Assembly (NCBI GenBank): GCA_025716815.1
Contig: JAIXMN010000026.1
Span: forward strand, 372,001 to 436,000
Reading direction: 5' to 3'
Origin: Dichotomocladium elegans
Lineage: Eukaryota > Mucoromycota > Mucoromycetes > Mucorales > Lichtheimiaceae
DNA: 64,000 nucleotides
The notes under the pieces were generated by a model. That model saw only the letters and a list, made by a program, of their open reading frames with translations. It was not told the origin of the DNA and made no database searches. The translations under genes were made by a program, and so were the position numbers. Positions 1-10,700 of this stretch are shown here, piece after piece (the stretch's first letter is position 1; each line of letters starts with the position of its first letter).

Positions 1-507
1 ACCGTCAGGGCGGTTGCGTTGTGGAGCGCTAAGTGCATGAACATCTGGCTCTGATGCAGTTTGCTAGCTAGCTTTTGTGTGTGAGGTCTGTCTTGGGCCC
101 ACTCGCAGTGCGGTGGATGTCTGGTCGAGTTGTACCCATTGCAAGTCGACATATGCCCCAAACCGATTTACACCCGCTTGTCCAACACCTTCCCCCCCCG
201 AATCTGCACTGATGGCAATACCCTTTGGTCCCGGGTGCAACACTTCCTTTTTATTTTTTGAACATTGGGGTGGGGGGAGAGAACTGTACATCCACATTGG
301 GCCTGTAAGAAAGTCGATGAGTCTGTTCCTTTTTTTTTAAAAAAAAAAGGAGAGAGCCTTGGTGCGTTAGCCGGTAGGCTGTCAACATTGCAGTTTGATG
401 TGTGCTTGTGTGTGTATGTGAAAGCGGGTGATGGTAATGGTGGGGTTGGCCCGTTGAAGCATTAGCCAAATAAACAGGGATCCAATCTCTGGTACTCTTT
501 TTTCCTT
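1..507. other. Left-edge intergenic stretch
   Basis: I see no convincing gene here. Open frames are short, lack recognisable domains and run through homopolymers (a T run followed by an A run near 331-349). The right part is presumably the 3' untranslated region and terminator of the minus-strand complex I assembly factor gene, whose stop codon is at 508-510. Confidence 0.5.
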
Positions 508-1243
508 TTATTGTTGCGGACTTGGCGTGTTGATGGGAAGCAGGACGGCGGCAACGCGGCGTCCTTCTTCGGCAAGCACGTTGTATGTGGCAGCAGCGCG
601 TTTCTAAGATTTGCATACGTTAGCCCCAACGCGGATTAGAGATGTGGGGGGGGGGAGAGACTACTTGCCGTATCCATCTGATCCACCTGGATCCCGAGCT
701 TGAAAAAGTATTCTCGGATCGCGCTTGGTAGTGGCGAAAACTGTTTTCCTGTGCCAAACATGACTAATTCTTGGAGGGAGGTGGCGATATCAGTAACGGA
801 TTGATTATACAAAGAGACTGTGCTGCCGTGCCAGCCCCCTTCCCTTTCCTCCGCTTCCTCATTCTACCAGGCTTCGGTGACGCCAATCGAAATATCTCAA
901 AGGCGTCGAGATTCATGTCCGATTGAAATCGAGTTGGCTTCCATAGAAACGCAGACCCATTGAGCAGCACAAGCGGCTGGTTGACCTGAACATTATTGGA
1001 GAGCACGAAACCATCTTTGGTGATGACTTCGACACCAACATTCGGGCCACGGTCAAACATGTTGACAAAGAGATCCATCGTCGATTGGCCAAAGTCTTCG
1101 GAAGGCGCCTCGGCCGGGACGGTCTGGTTGGAAATCTTTCTGGCGAGGGAGATCGTGCTGGTGGAATGCATCAGACGGCATCGATGGACGATGGCAGCAC
1201 GGCGGATGGCGCCGGACGTTCTTCTGAGAAGGAATGACGACAT
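508..1243 (-). CDS. NDUFAF3: Mitochondrial complex I assembly factor, NDUFAF3/Mth938-like
   Basis: Three exons (868-1243, 669-769, 508-603) join in frame to a 190-residue protein. The first ~45 residues are rich in Arg and Ser with almost no acidic residues, as expected of a mitochondrial presequence. The body matches the Mth938/NDUFAF3 fold: a DGFVLSNN-type strand, an FLWKP strand, SPKPELVMFGTG, and a C-terminal TYNVLAEEGRRVAAVLLP block, the family's best conserved part. NDUFAF3 works with NDUFAF4 in early assembly of the NADH dehydrogenase Q-module. The second intron (604-668) is GC-AG with donor GCAAGT. A GT donor two bases further in would break the frame, whereas the GC site restores the conserved motif. 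The start is the first Met of the open frame. The fold assignment is firm and the fungal role is inferred from the family. Confidence 0.85.
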
Positions 1244-1340
1244 GGTGGATAAGATTGTTGTTATCCGGCTATGTTACGCTATGTAATTTTTTTTATTTGC
1301 CCCACTGCCAAAATGGGTTGGGGGGGGGAAACAGAAATCT

Positions 1341-2772
1341 CTAGTGCCGAACACAGCAGGCCCAATGGCCCAAATCTTGCCCCTCTCTCTGCTTTTGTTT
1401 TATCACATTTCTCGCCTTATCCTTCAGATCAATGTTTGTCCTGTTCCTCCACACGCCTTTATATTCCTCTTTGATGCGTATCCATCGTGGCCCGAATCTC
1501 TGAACGCCTTCGCTGAGTGCATGAAGCTCGTCGTCCGTCCACGGATTGTAAATCCTGCGTGTCTTTGTCGCCTCTGCCGCATGCTTATCATCCCCCTCTG
1601 GTGTCTTAACTCGTCGCTTCCGTCGTACTTTTAGGAGTGCATCCATCAGGAACTGCTCATCGTCTTCCTCGCATTGATTACCCTCTGGTTCCTGCATCTG
1701 CACCTCCTCTTCTATCTGGTTTTCTAGTGGCAGACTGTCGTGGCGGATGCTACTTCGCCGCAAAGAAGCAGCAGCCATGCTTCGAGTGGTCATTCGCCCA
1801 CCTTTGTGATCCGAATCATCGGACATCGCAATGGGTGAAGCTGGCCCTTCGTTGACCACGTTGGAAAGGATCATCTCGTCCTCGTTTTCATACATCCTTC
1901 TGATTGATCCACGAAAAAAAAAAGAGAGAGGTAAGAACAGGCCTCAACCGTGCGTCTGCAAAAACACTTACTCTGCTGCTGACGGTCGATCTCCGGTGCT
2001 GCGCGTATCCAGCTCAGGCGCGAGTGCGGTGGCTACCAGCGGATCGTCGGTCTGGACGGACGTGCTTTCCTGGGTCGGCTGCAAGTCAGACGCCAGCAGA
2101 TTCCGGAATTCATCCGGGGATAGTGTAGTGAGCGGGAGGCCGTGGGATGACTCGAGGTAGTTTTGAAAAGCCACCGCAGCTTCGCAAGCAGCATCGAGGA
2201 TGACGCGGTCGTTCCGTAGATTTGCAAGGTAGGCCTGTACGATGCGCTGAAAAAAGGTGGGTATTCTGGGCGAGTGCTCAAAGTCCAAGAGCATGGCCAT
2301 TAGCGAGATATTCTCGACAGCGTCGACAAAATGTTGTCTGGCTGCGTCTTTTGCTTTTTCTGACTCCTTCTCTTTTCCTTGTTCAAGCGCTAAATTGGGT
2401 GTTTGCTGCTGCTGCTCGTTTGGATCATTCTCTGTTATCGCTGTGGCCGACCCGTTTGCTTGTTCGCCCACATCGCTCCTGGTTTGCAATCCATCTTCCT
2501 CGTCAATCCAATCCGGAGCCTCATTAACATCGACATAGGGTGTTTCCTCTCCAGAATCACTCTGTGAGGTATCCTGTGAAGGAGCATTATCATCGTCGTA
2601 GGAAGATCGAACGGTTATTTCGTGAGCCATGTCGCGTTCATGGCGTGAATCCTTGGGTCGCAGTGAGATAAGAATCGTCTTTCCAGTTGACTGCTTCACG
2701 TACCATAGGAAACATTACTTTTGTATCACGCAATATTTCTTGTGTCGCAGGCTCGTTTTGATCTGAGGCCAT
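1341..2772 (-). CDS. Telobox Myb protein, short TRF/Tbf1-like paralogue (A)
   Basis: Three exons (2704-2772, 1972-2651, 1341-1899) give a 435-residue protein. The C terminus carries a SANT/Myb telobox domain: RRIYNPWTDDELHALSEGV, then FGPRW, then IDLKDKARN, the last corresponding to the VDLKDKWRN signature of telomere-repeat binders (TRF1/2, Taz1, Tbf1). A central helical block (HFVDAVEN ... DAACEAAVAFQNYLE) is shared with the neighbouring gene at 3058-5274. An acidic, Ser-rich linker lies between. Unlike that neighbour, it starts with a short unrelated exon and has no TRFH-like N-terminal region. It probably binds TTAGGG-type DNA at telomeres or promoters. The 52-nt first intron ends in AAG and is the least certain junction. 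The two genes are in tandem, 285 bp apart. Confidence 0.78.
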
Positions 2773-3057
2773 GGTGTTGATCAGTTTGGCGTTTATGCAA
2801 AACCATCAAATTGTGTGTGCGTGTGTGTGTGTTTAGGGGAGGCTAAATAAAAATTTCGTGAGCAGAGCAGAGGAGAAAAAAAAATGCCGCTGCTGAATAC
2901 ACCTCTTGATGATTAGGAGTAGGGTGGCACAGATGTTTTTTTTCTCTCTCTCGCACGAAACTTTATGGTTGGCTTCTCCAACGTGGATAACCCCACGGAT
3001 TATGTGAAGGGGAGAGGGCAGGAGGTATGACCGTTTATTCATCGTTCAATATTTGCG

Positions 3058-5274
3058 CTATCCGCGCTTGGATATCTGCCAATGATCCAGTGGTAGGCCA
3101 TCCAATTGCCGCTGCTTGACTATATTCCGCACCTTATCCTTGATGTCGATATTTGACCGAGCTCTCAGGGCATCGCTGTATTCTCTTTTGATCGTTGCCC
3201 ATTGTGGTCCATAAACTCGCATGCCTTCGCTGAGCGCATCCAATTCTTCATCCGTCCAAGGCCTATATATCCTTCGCAACTTGGTTTGTTTTTGTCCCGT
3301 TGAAGCCGCAGTAGGAGCCGCCGTCATCGATGGCGACGACGGGTTGACGTTATGTGTTGATGGTTGTATGCCTTGTTGACCTCCTTCAGGCCCATTTTGC
3401 GGTGTCTCTGCTATATTCGATTCTGCCCGATCTCGCTTAAACCCGGCCCGCCTTGGAGGCCATACTCTGTTTGTCTGGACATCGCGCCGATGTGCAAGTT
3501 CCTCCCACGCGGTGGCCACGCTTCGTGAGGGCGCACCACAGAATTCTTCACTGCTCGAGTTGAACGAAGCTGTGGCTAACTCATTAACCAAAGGCCCCGC
3601 TTCTTCGTCCGAAGAACTGGATTGTTCCGGTCCATCCACCTTGTCCGCCGAGCTATGGATTCCCTCGTCTCAGTCAATCCGCACGAAATGACATCCGCCA
3701 TTTATCATAAACTTACAGCCCATTAGGTTTCTCCGCACCGGTGTGGCAAGGATCTCCTGCGTTTTCTTTGGGTAGCGCATTGTGCGAACCGTTGTGACCG
3801 TGAGATTCAGCTAGGTCTGCAGATTTAGGAGTTATTTGGTGCCGAGACGGTGCATCGGTTGCCGACGGCAAGGCTGGAGAGACCTCAGTAATTGCATTGA
3901 AGGGTATCAAGTCAGGTTGTTGTGGTACCAATTTTCTGAAAGCGTCCGAGTGAAGGGGGCCAGCCCAACGTATAGGCAACTTCATCTTGATCTGCAGCTC
4001 GTCCCGGTAGGACGCTGCTGCATCGCACGCAGCATCGATTAAGTCCTCATCGGTATTCTCCATCATAAGCTTCAACAAGTATGGCCGCACAATATCAACC
4101 AAAAATGCTGGTGCCTCAGGCGCCTTTTGGAAATCTTCATTGATCACTTCTTCGGGGACATTTTCGACGGCCGATCGAAAATGCTCCTTGGCGGCTTCCT
4201 CAGCATCCTCTATAGCCAAGGCAAGCTGGACCCCGGTCAGCTTCGGTTTTGCTAGTGGTGCCTGTGATCTGGTTTGGTTGGATTGGCTGTAGACGCCTCC
4301 GTTTCCGTCGTCGGTATGGTCGCTATCATCCACATCTAATGATCCCATTTGTTTCTGAGGTATATTGTCGCCATCCCACGCGTCGTGCAATAGATTGTTG
4401 TAAACTTGGTGATCATGCGAGGTCTGTTTTCAGAGAGAAAGATGCTATCAGCGGGCTGCAAGAAAATAAAAGAAGAACCAAACTCACATGTGATGTCTGC
4501 AACTGGGACTCGATATCAAATAACGCCTGACGCCAGGCTTTTTGCATACGTTCATGCGTGCAACTCTCCTCGAATTGTTCCAAGTCCATATCAAAAAGCT
4601 ATCTCACACGCGGTCAGGCTTAGATTGCAACGAGGACGGCTGCTTCTTCTACCTCGTTAAGTTTGCGTTCGGATTCCATTATTATTTTGTTCAATCCGTC
4701 CTTCGAAGCCGGGACCTGGTAGTCTTCTTCTCGGCGCGGTCCTAGCCTATTCAAGTACAGGTACCCAACCTCGATCTCTTCGCCGTTCGTCGAGTCTAGG
4801 GCTGTTTGAATATCATGAAGCAACAGACGAGCCTGGACCTCAAGGTATGCCTCGATGATCGCGTCGCTGAACTTGACGCCAGCCGGGATGATATTGGCGA
4901 AATAATCGTCACCAAGCGCATCAAGATCGGCATGCTCCTTCCACAGTGCGGCAGTGAAAACAACAAGATTAATACGCTCAACGGTATTCTTGAGCCAATT
5001 TTCGTCATCGATCGTGTCTAATTCGGAAAGAATTTGGGCGCATTCTTCGTATTCGAGAAGAAGGGTATCCGAAAAGCTGATAACATGATCTTTAAAGAAT
5101 CGAGGGTAATTGTCAACTGTACTGAAACACTGCATTAGGTTTATTATGCCAGTTACCTGTAAACTCTTGTAATGTTTTCATGGGAGCCATTATGTTATCA
5201 TCGTAAAGAATAAGCGCCACCGCTTGATCAGCGAGGCTGACAGCCTTTTTTAGATTTACTAAAAGGGTTGTCAT
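3058..5274 (-). CDS. Telobox Myb protein with TRFH-like N-terminus, TRF/Tbf1-like (B)
   Basis: Five exons (5157-5274, 4653-5116, 4488-4598, 3717-4423, 3058-3652) join in phase to 664 residues. The first ~200 residues are helical (NYPRFFKDHV, LLLEYEECAQIL, VERINLVVFTAALWKEH) and resemble the TRF homology dimerisation region of Tbf1/TRF proteins. That match is from memory and less certain than the C terminus. A middle block (HFRSAVENVPEE ... DAACDAAASY) is shared with the paralogue at 1341-2772. The C terminus is a telobox Myb domain (RRIYRPWTDEELDALSEG, YGPQWATIK, IDIKDKVRN). The expected role is a dimeric double-strand telomere-repeat or telobox binder. The first intron is only 40 nt (5117-5156), chosen because it restores the frame. 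The exon 2/3 join skips an in-frame stop with a well-placed CTAAG branch site. Confidence 0.75.
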
Positions 5275-5844
5275 GGAGCTTATCTGCCGGAAAAGAGAGA
5301 ATGAGGAGGGAGGAGGAAGCTGACTGCAATTATGCTCAACTCGAAAAAATACACACGCGCGCCAAAAAAAATTTGGGAAGCAACCTCCAGACAAGGTCTT
5401 CCTCTTCTGGGGATCATAATATATCCTTTAGCACCTACCTCTTTAGATCTATGTGTCAGAGTGATGCCGAAATGTTTCGTAATGACAGGTAAACTTGAAA
5501 TTGTTGTGTAGATAACTGCGTATTAACCCCGTCGAACCTCATAGCGCTTGTCTATTATGATTATCCGAGATAGATGCGCCTTCCAAACCCGCTTGGGCCT
5601 TCATTCCTCCAAAGATGTGCAGTGCATTATAGCCAATGATAAATGCGCTGCTGAAACAAAGTCTAACATGTTGATTCATCACAGTCTGGTCAGAAGCGTC
5701 CTTGGGAAGTACGTAGCAAAAGATCTCATATCAACACCAAAGGACAGCAAGTGTGGACAAATCTTTTTCTTCTCGGACCCTCAAAATGCATTGTTGAGCT
5801 GATGTTGAAAATATACTCCTTTTCACCTTACAACGAGCACATCT
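5275..5844. other. Divergent promoter region between telobox gene B and TAF12
   Basis: This 570-bp interval separates two genes transcribed away from each other and should hold both promoters. One 84-codon plus-strand frame (5548-5802) has no recognisable domain or start context, and I do not support it as a gene. Confidence 0.5.
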
Positions 5845-7193
5845 ATGGCATCCAGCAATTCATTCACACCCCCACTTCAAATTCAACAATATCAGCTGCT
5901 CATTGGCAACCTTAACACGATTCGCCAGACACTCGACCGTAATGACCTATCGGTAGAACATAGAGCACAGCTGCAAAATCAAGAACGGGAATTGCAACAA
6001 CAGATCCAACTCTTCCAGGCCATTTTGAGCAATAACTTCTCGGCCAGACTTTCCATGGCTCAGCAGCAGGCCATCGCACAACAGATCGCGACGCTCAGCC
6101 AGCAAAAAAATGCGTCAGCAGCTGGAGCCGTTGCCTCTGGCGTTGCTGCAGGCTCAGGTACAGCTACGACGGACCCGACGGTCTTTGTAGCACAACAGAT
6201 AGGTATTGATTGAATGGGTTTATGACATGAATATGTCTCAAATTAACGCTCTTATTCACTAGCACAACAGCAACAACAACAACAGCAGCAGCAGCAGGTC
6301 GCTGTTGCGGCTGCGGCTGCGGCTGCGGCTACCACTCCGTCTGTTTCGGTCGTCGCTACTAGTACTAATGCTACTATTGCTGCTGCTGCTGCTGCTTCTA
6401 GTACTACTACTACAACAACTCCTACTGCTACTACTATTGGTGGTGGCAGTGGCAGTAATATACCTCAACGCCCACAATCACCTCTCACACCTAAACAACA
6501 GACGACACCCCAACCGCCACCTATCATGACTGCGTTGCCTTCACAAGCGTCCCGACTTAGTGCCTCAAAACAAAGCACGCCTGTTGCGACACCTACAAAG
6601 GGGATGTTCACTTTTCCGACCATGTCAGGCCCGCCTATTGCTGCAAACATCGGTACTAAGCAACCGACAGACGAAGTTACAAGCAAAGTTCTTGGCAAGC
6701 GACATATCCAGGAGCTTGCAGGACAAATTGATCCGGCCGAGCGGTTGGAGCCTGAGGTGGAAGATGTAAGAAAGAGAGAGAGCTGAGGAGGAGACAATGG
6801 ATGGTGTCTTAAACAATTCATACCGATAGCTTCTCCTTGAGATTGCGGATGAGTTTATCGAAAGCGTAACGAAATTTGCTTGCCGGCTGGCTAAACATCG
6901 GAAATCCGACATGCTAGAAGTAAAAGACTTGCAACTTCATTTGGGTAAAAGTCAGAAACTTTTTTTGGGTGATGGTGGTGAGCGGGTGGGGAGAGAGGAA
7001 GGGAATAAAAGAAACATGATTGATGCGTTGTGAATCCCTAATACTAGAGCGAAACTGGAACGTGCGTATACCGGGCTTTGCGTCTGAAGAGATCCGATCA
7101 TTACGGAAGTCCACACTGCACCCAAACCATCAAGCCAGAATGCAAGCTGTGAATGCAGCACGGATGCAACCGAATCCAAAGAAGGATAGTTAA
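5845..7193 (+). CDS. TAF12: TFIID/SAGA subunit TAF12 (histone fold)
   Basis: Four exons (5845-6202, 6263-6765, 6830-6944, 7048-7193) give 373 residues. The C-terminal half carries the TAF12 histone fold: [43 protein letters not shown], then [21 protein letters not shown] residues spread over exons 2-4. It pairs with TAF4 in TFIID and with Ada1 in SAGA. The N terminus is a Gln-rich helix (residues ~1-70), followed from the start of exon 2 by a polyQ/polyA/Ser-Thr tract (about 6263-6460) built from CAR, GCN and ACN repeats. This tract probably varies in length between strains. All junctions are GT-AG and phase-consistent. The start is the first Met of the open frame and precedes conserved-looking sequence. 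Confidence 0.93.
6263..6460 (+). repeat. Trinucleotide-repeat tract encoding polyQ/A/T in TAF12
   Basis: The start of TAF12 exon 2 is an imperfect trinucleotide repeat: CAR codons giving a run of about 12 Gln, then GCN codons (Ala), then mixed ACN/AGT/GCT codons (Thr, Ser, Ala). Such tracts expand and contract readily. Confidence 0.85.
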
Positions 7194-7735
7194 ATGGATG
7201 GGATTATACTATGGACATTCATCGGTGCATAATAAAACTGACGGGGGAATGTTTGGATGAGTGCTGTGGTTTCGCAGTATGAGCATTATGAGTGCACTTT
7301 GGCCTATCCAATCTTCTCGAGGCTGCTGGTGGGGTGATGTAGTGCCTGTCGAAGACGGCGTCCTTCAGTTTTTGGTAGATACATACTGTAAAGCATAGTG
7401 AACAATACCATGGACTTACAAAAACATGTCCGTATGTCCGTGTGTATATGATCGTACATATTGTCTGTAGCTATGTTGACACTGACATGTTTGCGGTGGG
7501 AGGGGAAGGGTATCGGGGGCCACCTTACCTTAACTTTATGTCCTATCCCGTCCCCATGCGTTCCGTTCAAGTCAAGCGATAGCCGAGATCGGGATTCTAA
7601 ATTCTGGAAAGTGGGTAAAAGCCAAAGTAAAAAAAAAAAAAAAAAAAAACCTTGAAAAGGGAAAAAAAAAGAGTAGCTTTGCTTCGTAGTAACAGCCCTT
7701 TTCTTCCCCTCAGCCACGGTCACCACAACGACAGC
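7194..7735. other. Intergenic region, TAF12 to ELP1
   Basis: This holds the TAF12 3' end and the ELP1 promoter and leader. It includes an A run of about 20 around 7630-7650 and pyrimidine-rich sequence just before the ELP1 ATG. A 153-codon minus-strand frame over 7304-7765 is an antisense artefact crossing the poly-A/T tract. I see no other gene. Confidence 0.5.
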
Positions 7736-10700
7736 ATGCGCAGTTTGCAACTCTTGGTGCATCAAAGCTCAACGATCTGCAGCGTTGATCGTCCGTCGCG
7801 CACGTTTATTGCAAACGATCCCGAGAACAACACAACGTATGTTGCGTTCGAAGACGATGCGTCGAACCTTCGCGTGCTGCTGAATGGGATCACGCCCGGC
7901 GATGACTTGGCATTCGTCGAACTTTGTCGAGTGCCGATATCCGATCCGCAATACTCGGGAAACTTTATTGTAGACTTCACCTATCTCGCCGATCAGCAAG
8001 TTGCTTGTTTGGCTGCCCGGAACGGTGACATTATGCTTTTCAGCAAAGAGCGTTTTGACAATGGCGAAGAGGCGGTAAGACACAAGGCATCCTATGCCGG
8101 CAGCGTAAAATAACTCCACCACCAAAAGAAAAGGGGGAGGGGAGCGCAGGAAAAAAGAAAATAGTCAGCTCAACGTCCTGTGTCTAGCTCGATGTGGTTG
8201 GCAGCGTGGAAAGTGGGATTGAGGCCATGACCTGGAGTCCGGACCAGGACCTTGTTGTGCTGGTGACAGGTACGAGAGAGGGACTTGGTTGGTTCTATCG
8301 AAAGAAGCATTGAGCCAACCTGAGCGGTTGTTATAGGGTCGAAGAATGTTCTTGAGATGACTCAGGAATTTGACACGATCACCGAGTTTCCGTTGCACGT
8401 GGAGCACGAAGGAGAAGGTGGGTTCATCATCAACTACAACAACACACAGAGCCTGCGCTTGGTGGAGCTAGTTGGAATCGAGAAACTAAGATATCAATGC
8501 TTCAGGTGTTCAACACAGTGTCGGCTGGGGCAGGAAGGAGACCCAATTTCACGGCCGTGCAGGCAAGCAAGCTGCCCTCAGCAAGATCGATACATCCAAA
8601 TTTACAGTGTCAGAGGACGACGATCAAAAGGCTCGGATCTCCTGGCGCGGTGATGGAAGTTGCTTTGTCGTTTCGGATATTGATTCTCATAAGGGTAAGT
8701 AAGCTTTTGAACGGGGGACAATGAGTGGGCTGAAAAATCCACACCCCGTAGCTGCAAGAGTGGCCCGAATCTACAATCGTGAGGGTATCCTTCAGAATAC
8801 AAGCGAACCTGTGGATCGATTGGAGCATGTGCTTGATTGGAGGTATGTAAACGGTGTAGGGATTATTTACAGCGCACGCGCTCTCTCTCTCTCTCTCTCT
8901 GACTCAGCAGCCACGTCTAGGCCATCTGGCAACTTGATTGTCTCGAGTCAACGACTGCCTCATCGCCATGACATTGTCTTCTTTGAGAAAAACGGTCTGA
9001 GACATGGCGAATTCTCGCTGCGCGAAAAAACAAAACATAAGCTCCTCGAGGTTTCGTGGAACGCCGATTCCACGGTGCTTGCTATCTGGTTAGAAGCTGA
9101 GGATGCACACACACAAAAGGTTCAAAAGACCGGTGAGTATTTAGAGAGCGAGAAAGAAGGCATGCGTACGCAGGCGAGCTATATGCTGATTGCACTACCT
9201 AGTACAACTCTGGACATCGAATAATTACTACTGGTACATGAAGCAACACCTAAAGTTCCCTGAAGGTCAGGATATTCTCGGGTTCCAGTGGGATGTAGAA
9301 TCGCCTCTGTGCGCTCATATCGTGACCAGTGGTAAGGATTCTGAGATGAGCAAAGGGAAAGAGAGCGCTATATGAAATCAAACGAATGTTAGGTGGCCAG
9401 TATCACAAGTGCACCTTTGCGACAGATGTGCTCACGAGCACATCTGTTGGTGAGGATAACCCTGGCTATGTTGCGGTCATTGACGGCGGTAAATATGACA
9501 ATGAGCGTAGTAGCCAAAGCAAAAAAGCTAATGGAACAACGACAACGTCCGTCTTTAGCATCTGTTCTCCTGACGCCGTTCGGCCACCAGAACGTGCCTC
9601 CTCCAATGTGTGCGTTAAAGCTTGCGGTTGATTATAATGTTCAGCAGGTTGCCTTTGGTCCCGACAGCACAGGCACTCGACTTGCGGTTGCCACAAACCA
9701 GGCTATCAAATTTTACGAATTGCCTGTTGCAGGAAGAGGCGAAGGGACTTTTGTCGGATCGGTTGATTTGGCGTAAGTCATATGAATGCCTTGTAATGTG
9801 TAGACTGGGGCAAGAGGGTATCAAGATTTAAACATATGTTCATCTAGACGGTTTGCAGAATCCCTAAGGGAGCGCCAGGGTGTTATCCGCCATCTATGCT
9901 GGATATCCGAGTCGCAGGTTGCCTTTGTCCAATATAGCGAAGGACTGGACGCCGATATTCTGTGCGTTGCAACGGTGTCTCCTAGGGATAATAAGATCGA
10001 GTCCATTTTACACACGCGCTTGCCCGATGATGCAGCTATCCGTCTCTACTTCAATGCAACTTTTAAGGACCTTATGGTTGAGACTGTGAAGGGTTCTGTC
10101 TTTGAAGGTAACAGAAACTCCCCATTGAATGAGGTCAATGTCCTAATATGTACATATACTAGTCTGCATCGACGATGATATCACTTTGGTTCCCGCAATC
10201 ACTTTCCCAAGCGTCTGCACCTGGATTGCCACCACACGCACGAACCGAAACTCAGCTGAACCCGAGCGAATTGTGATCGGCCTCAGCGACCGTAGCAAGC
10301 TTTATGCCAATGACCGGCTCCTTTCGGCTGAGTGTACCTCTTTTTTCTTGCGCAACGACTGGCTTGCACTTACAACCACCAGCCACAATGCTCGCTTTCT
10401 CCCGCTTGATATTCCCTTTAATGGTAAAAAAAGGGGGGGTGAGTTGATCTATGCATCGGGATGGCTAAAGATCTGTTTTAGAATTTAAGATTTCGGATAA
10501 CGCGCCCAGCGCCCATGATGAGTCTTATCGACGAGTTGAACGTGGTGCAAAGATCGTTCTTGCGCTCCAGCTCAAGCCGAATCTGGTTCTGCAGGTCAGT
10601 TAGTTAGATAAACGATCTGATCGCGCGATATTCACATCCATTGGACGGTCAGATGCCTCGTGGCAACTTAGAGACAGTGAGTCCGCGGGCATTTGTGCTG

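Noticed and set aside
7304..7765. 153-codon minus-strand frame before ELP1
   Set aside because: It crosses a poly-A/T tract that would encode poly-Phe, overlaps the ELP1 start and has no domain.
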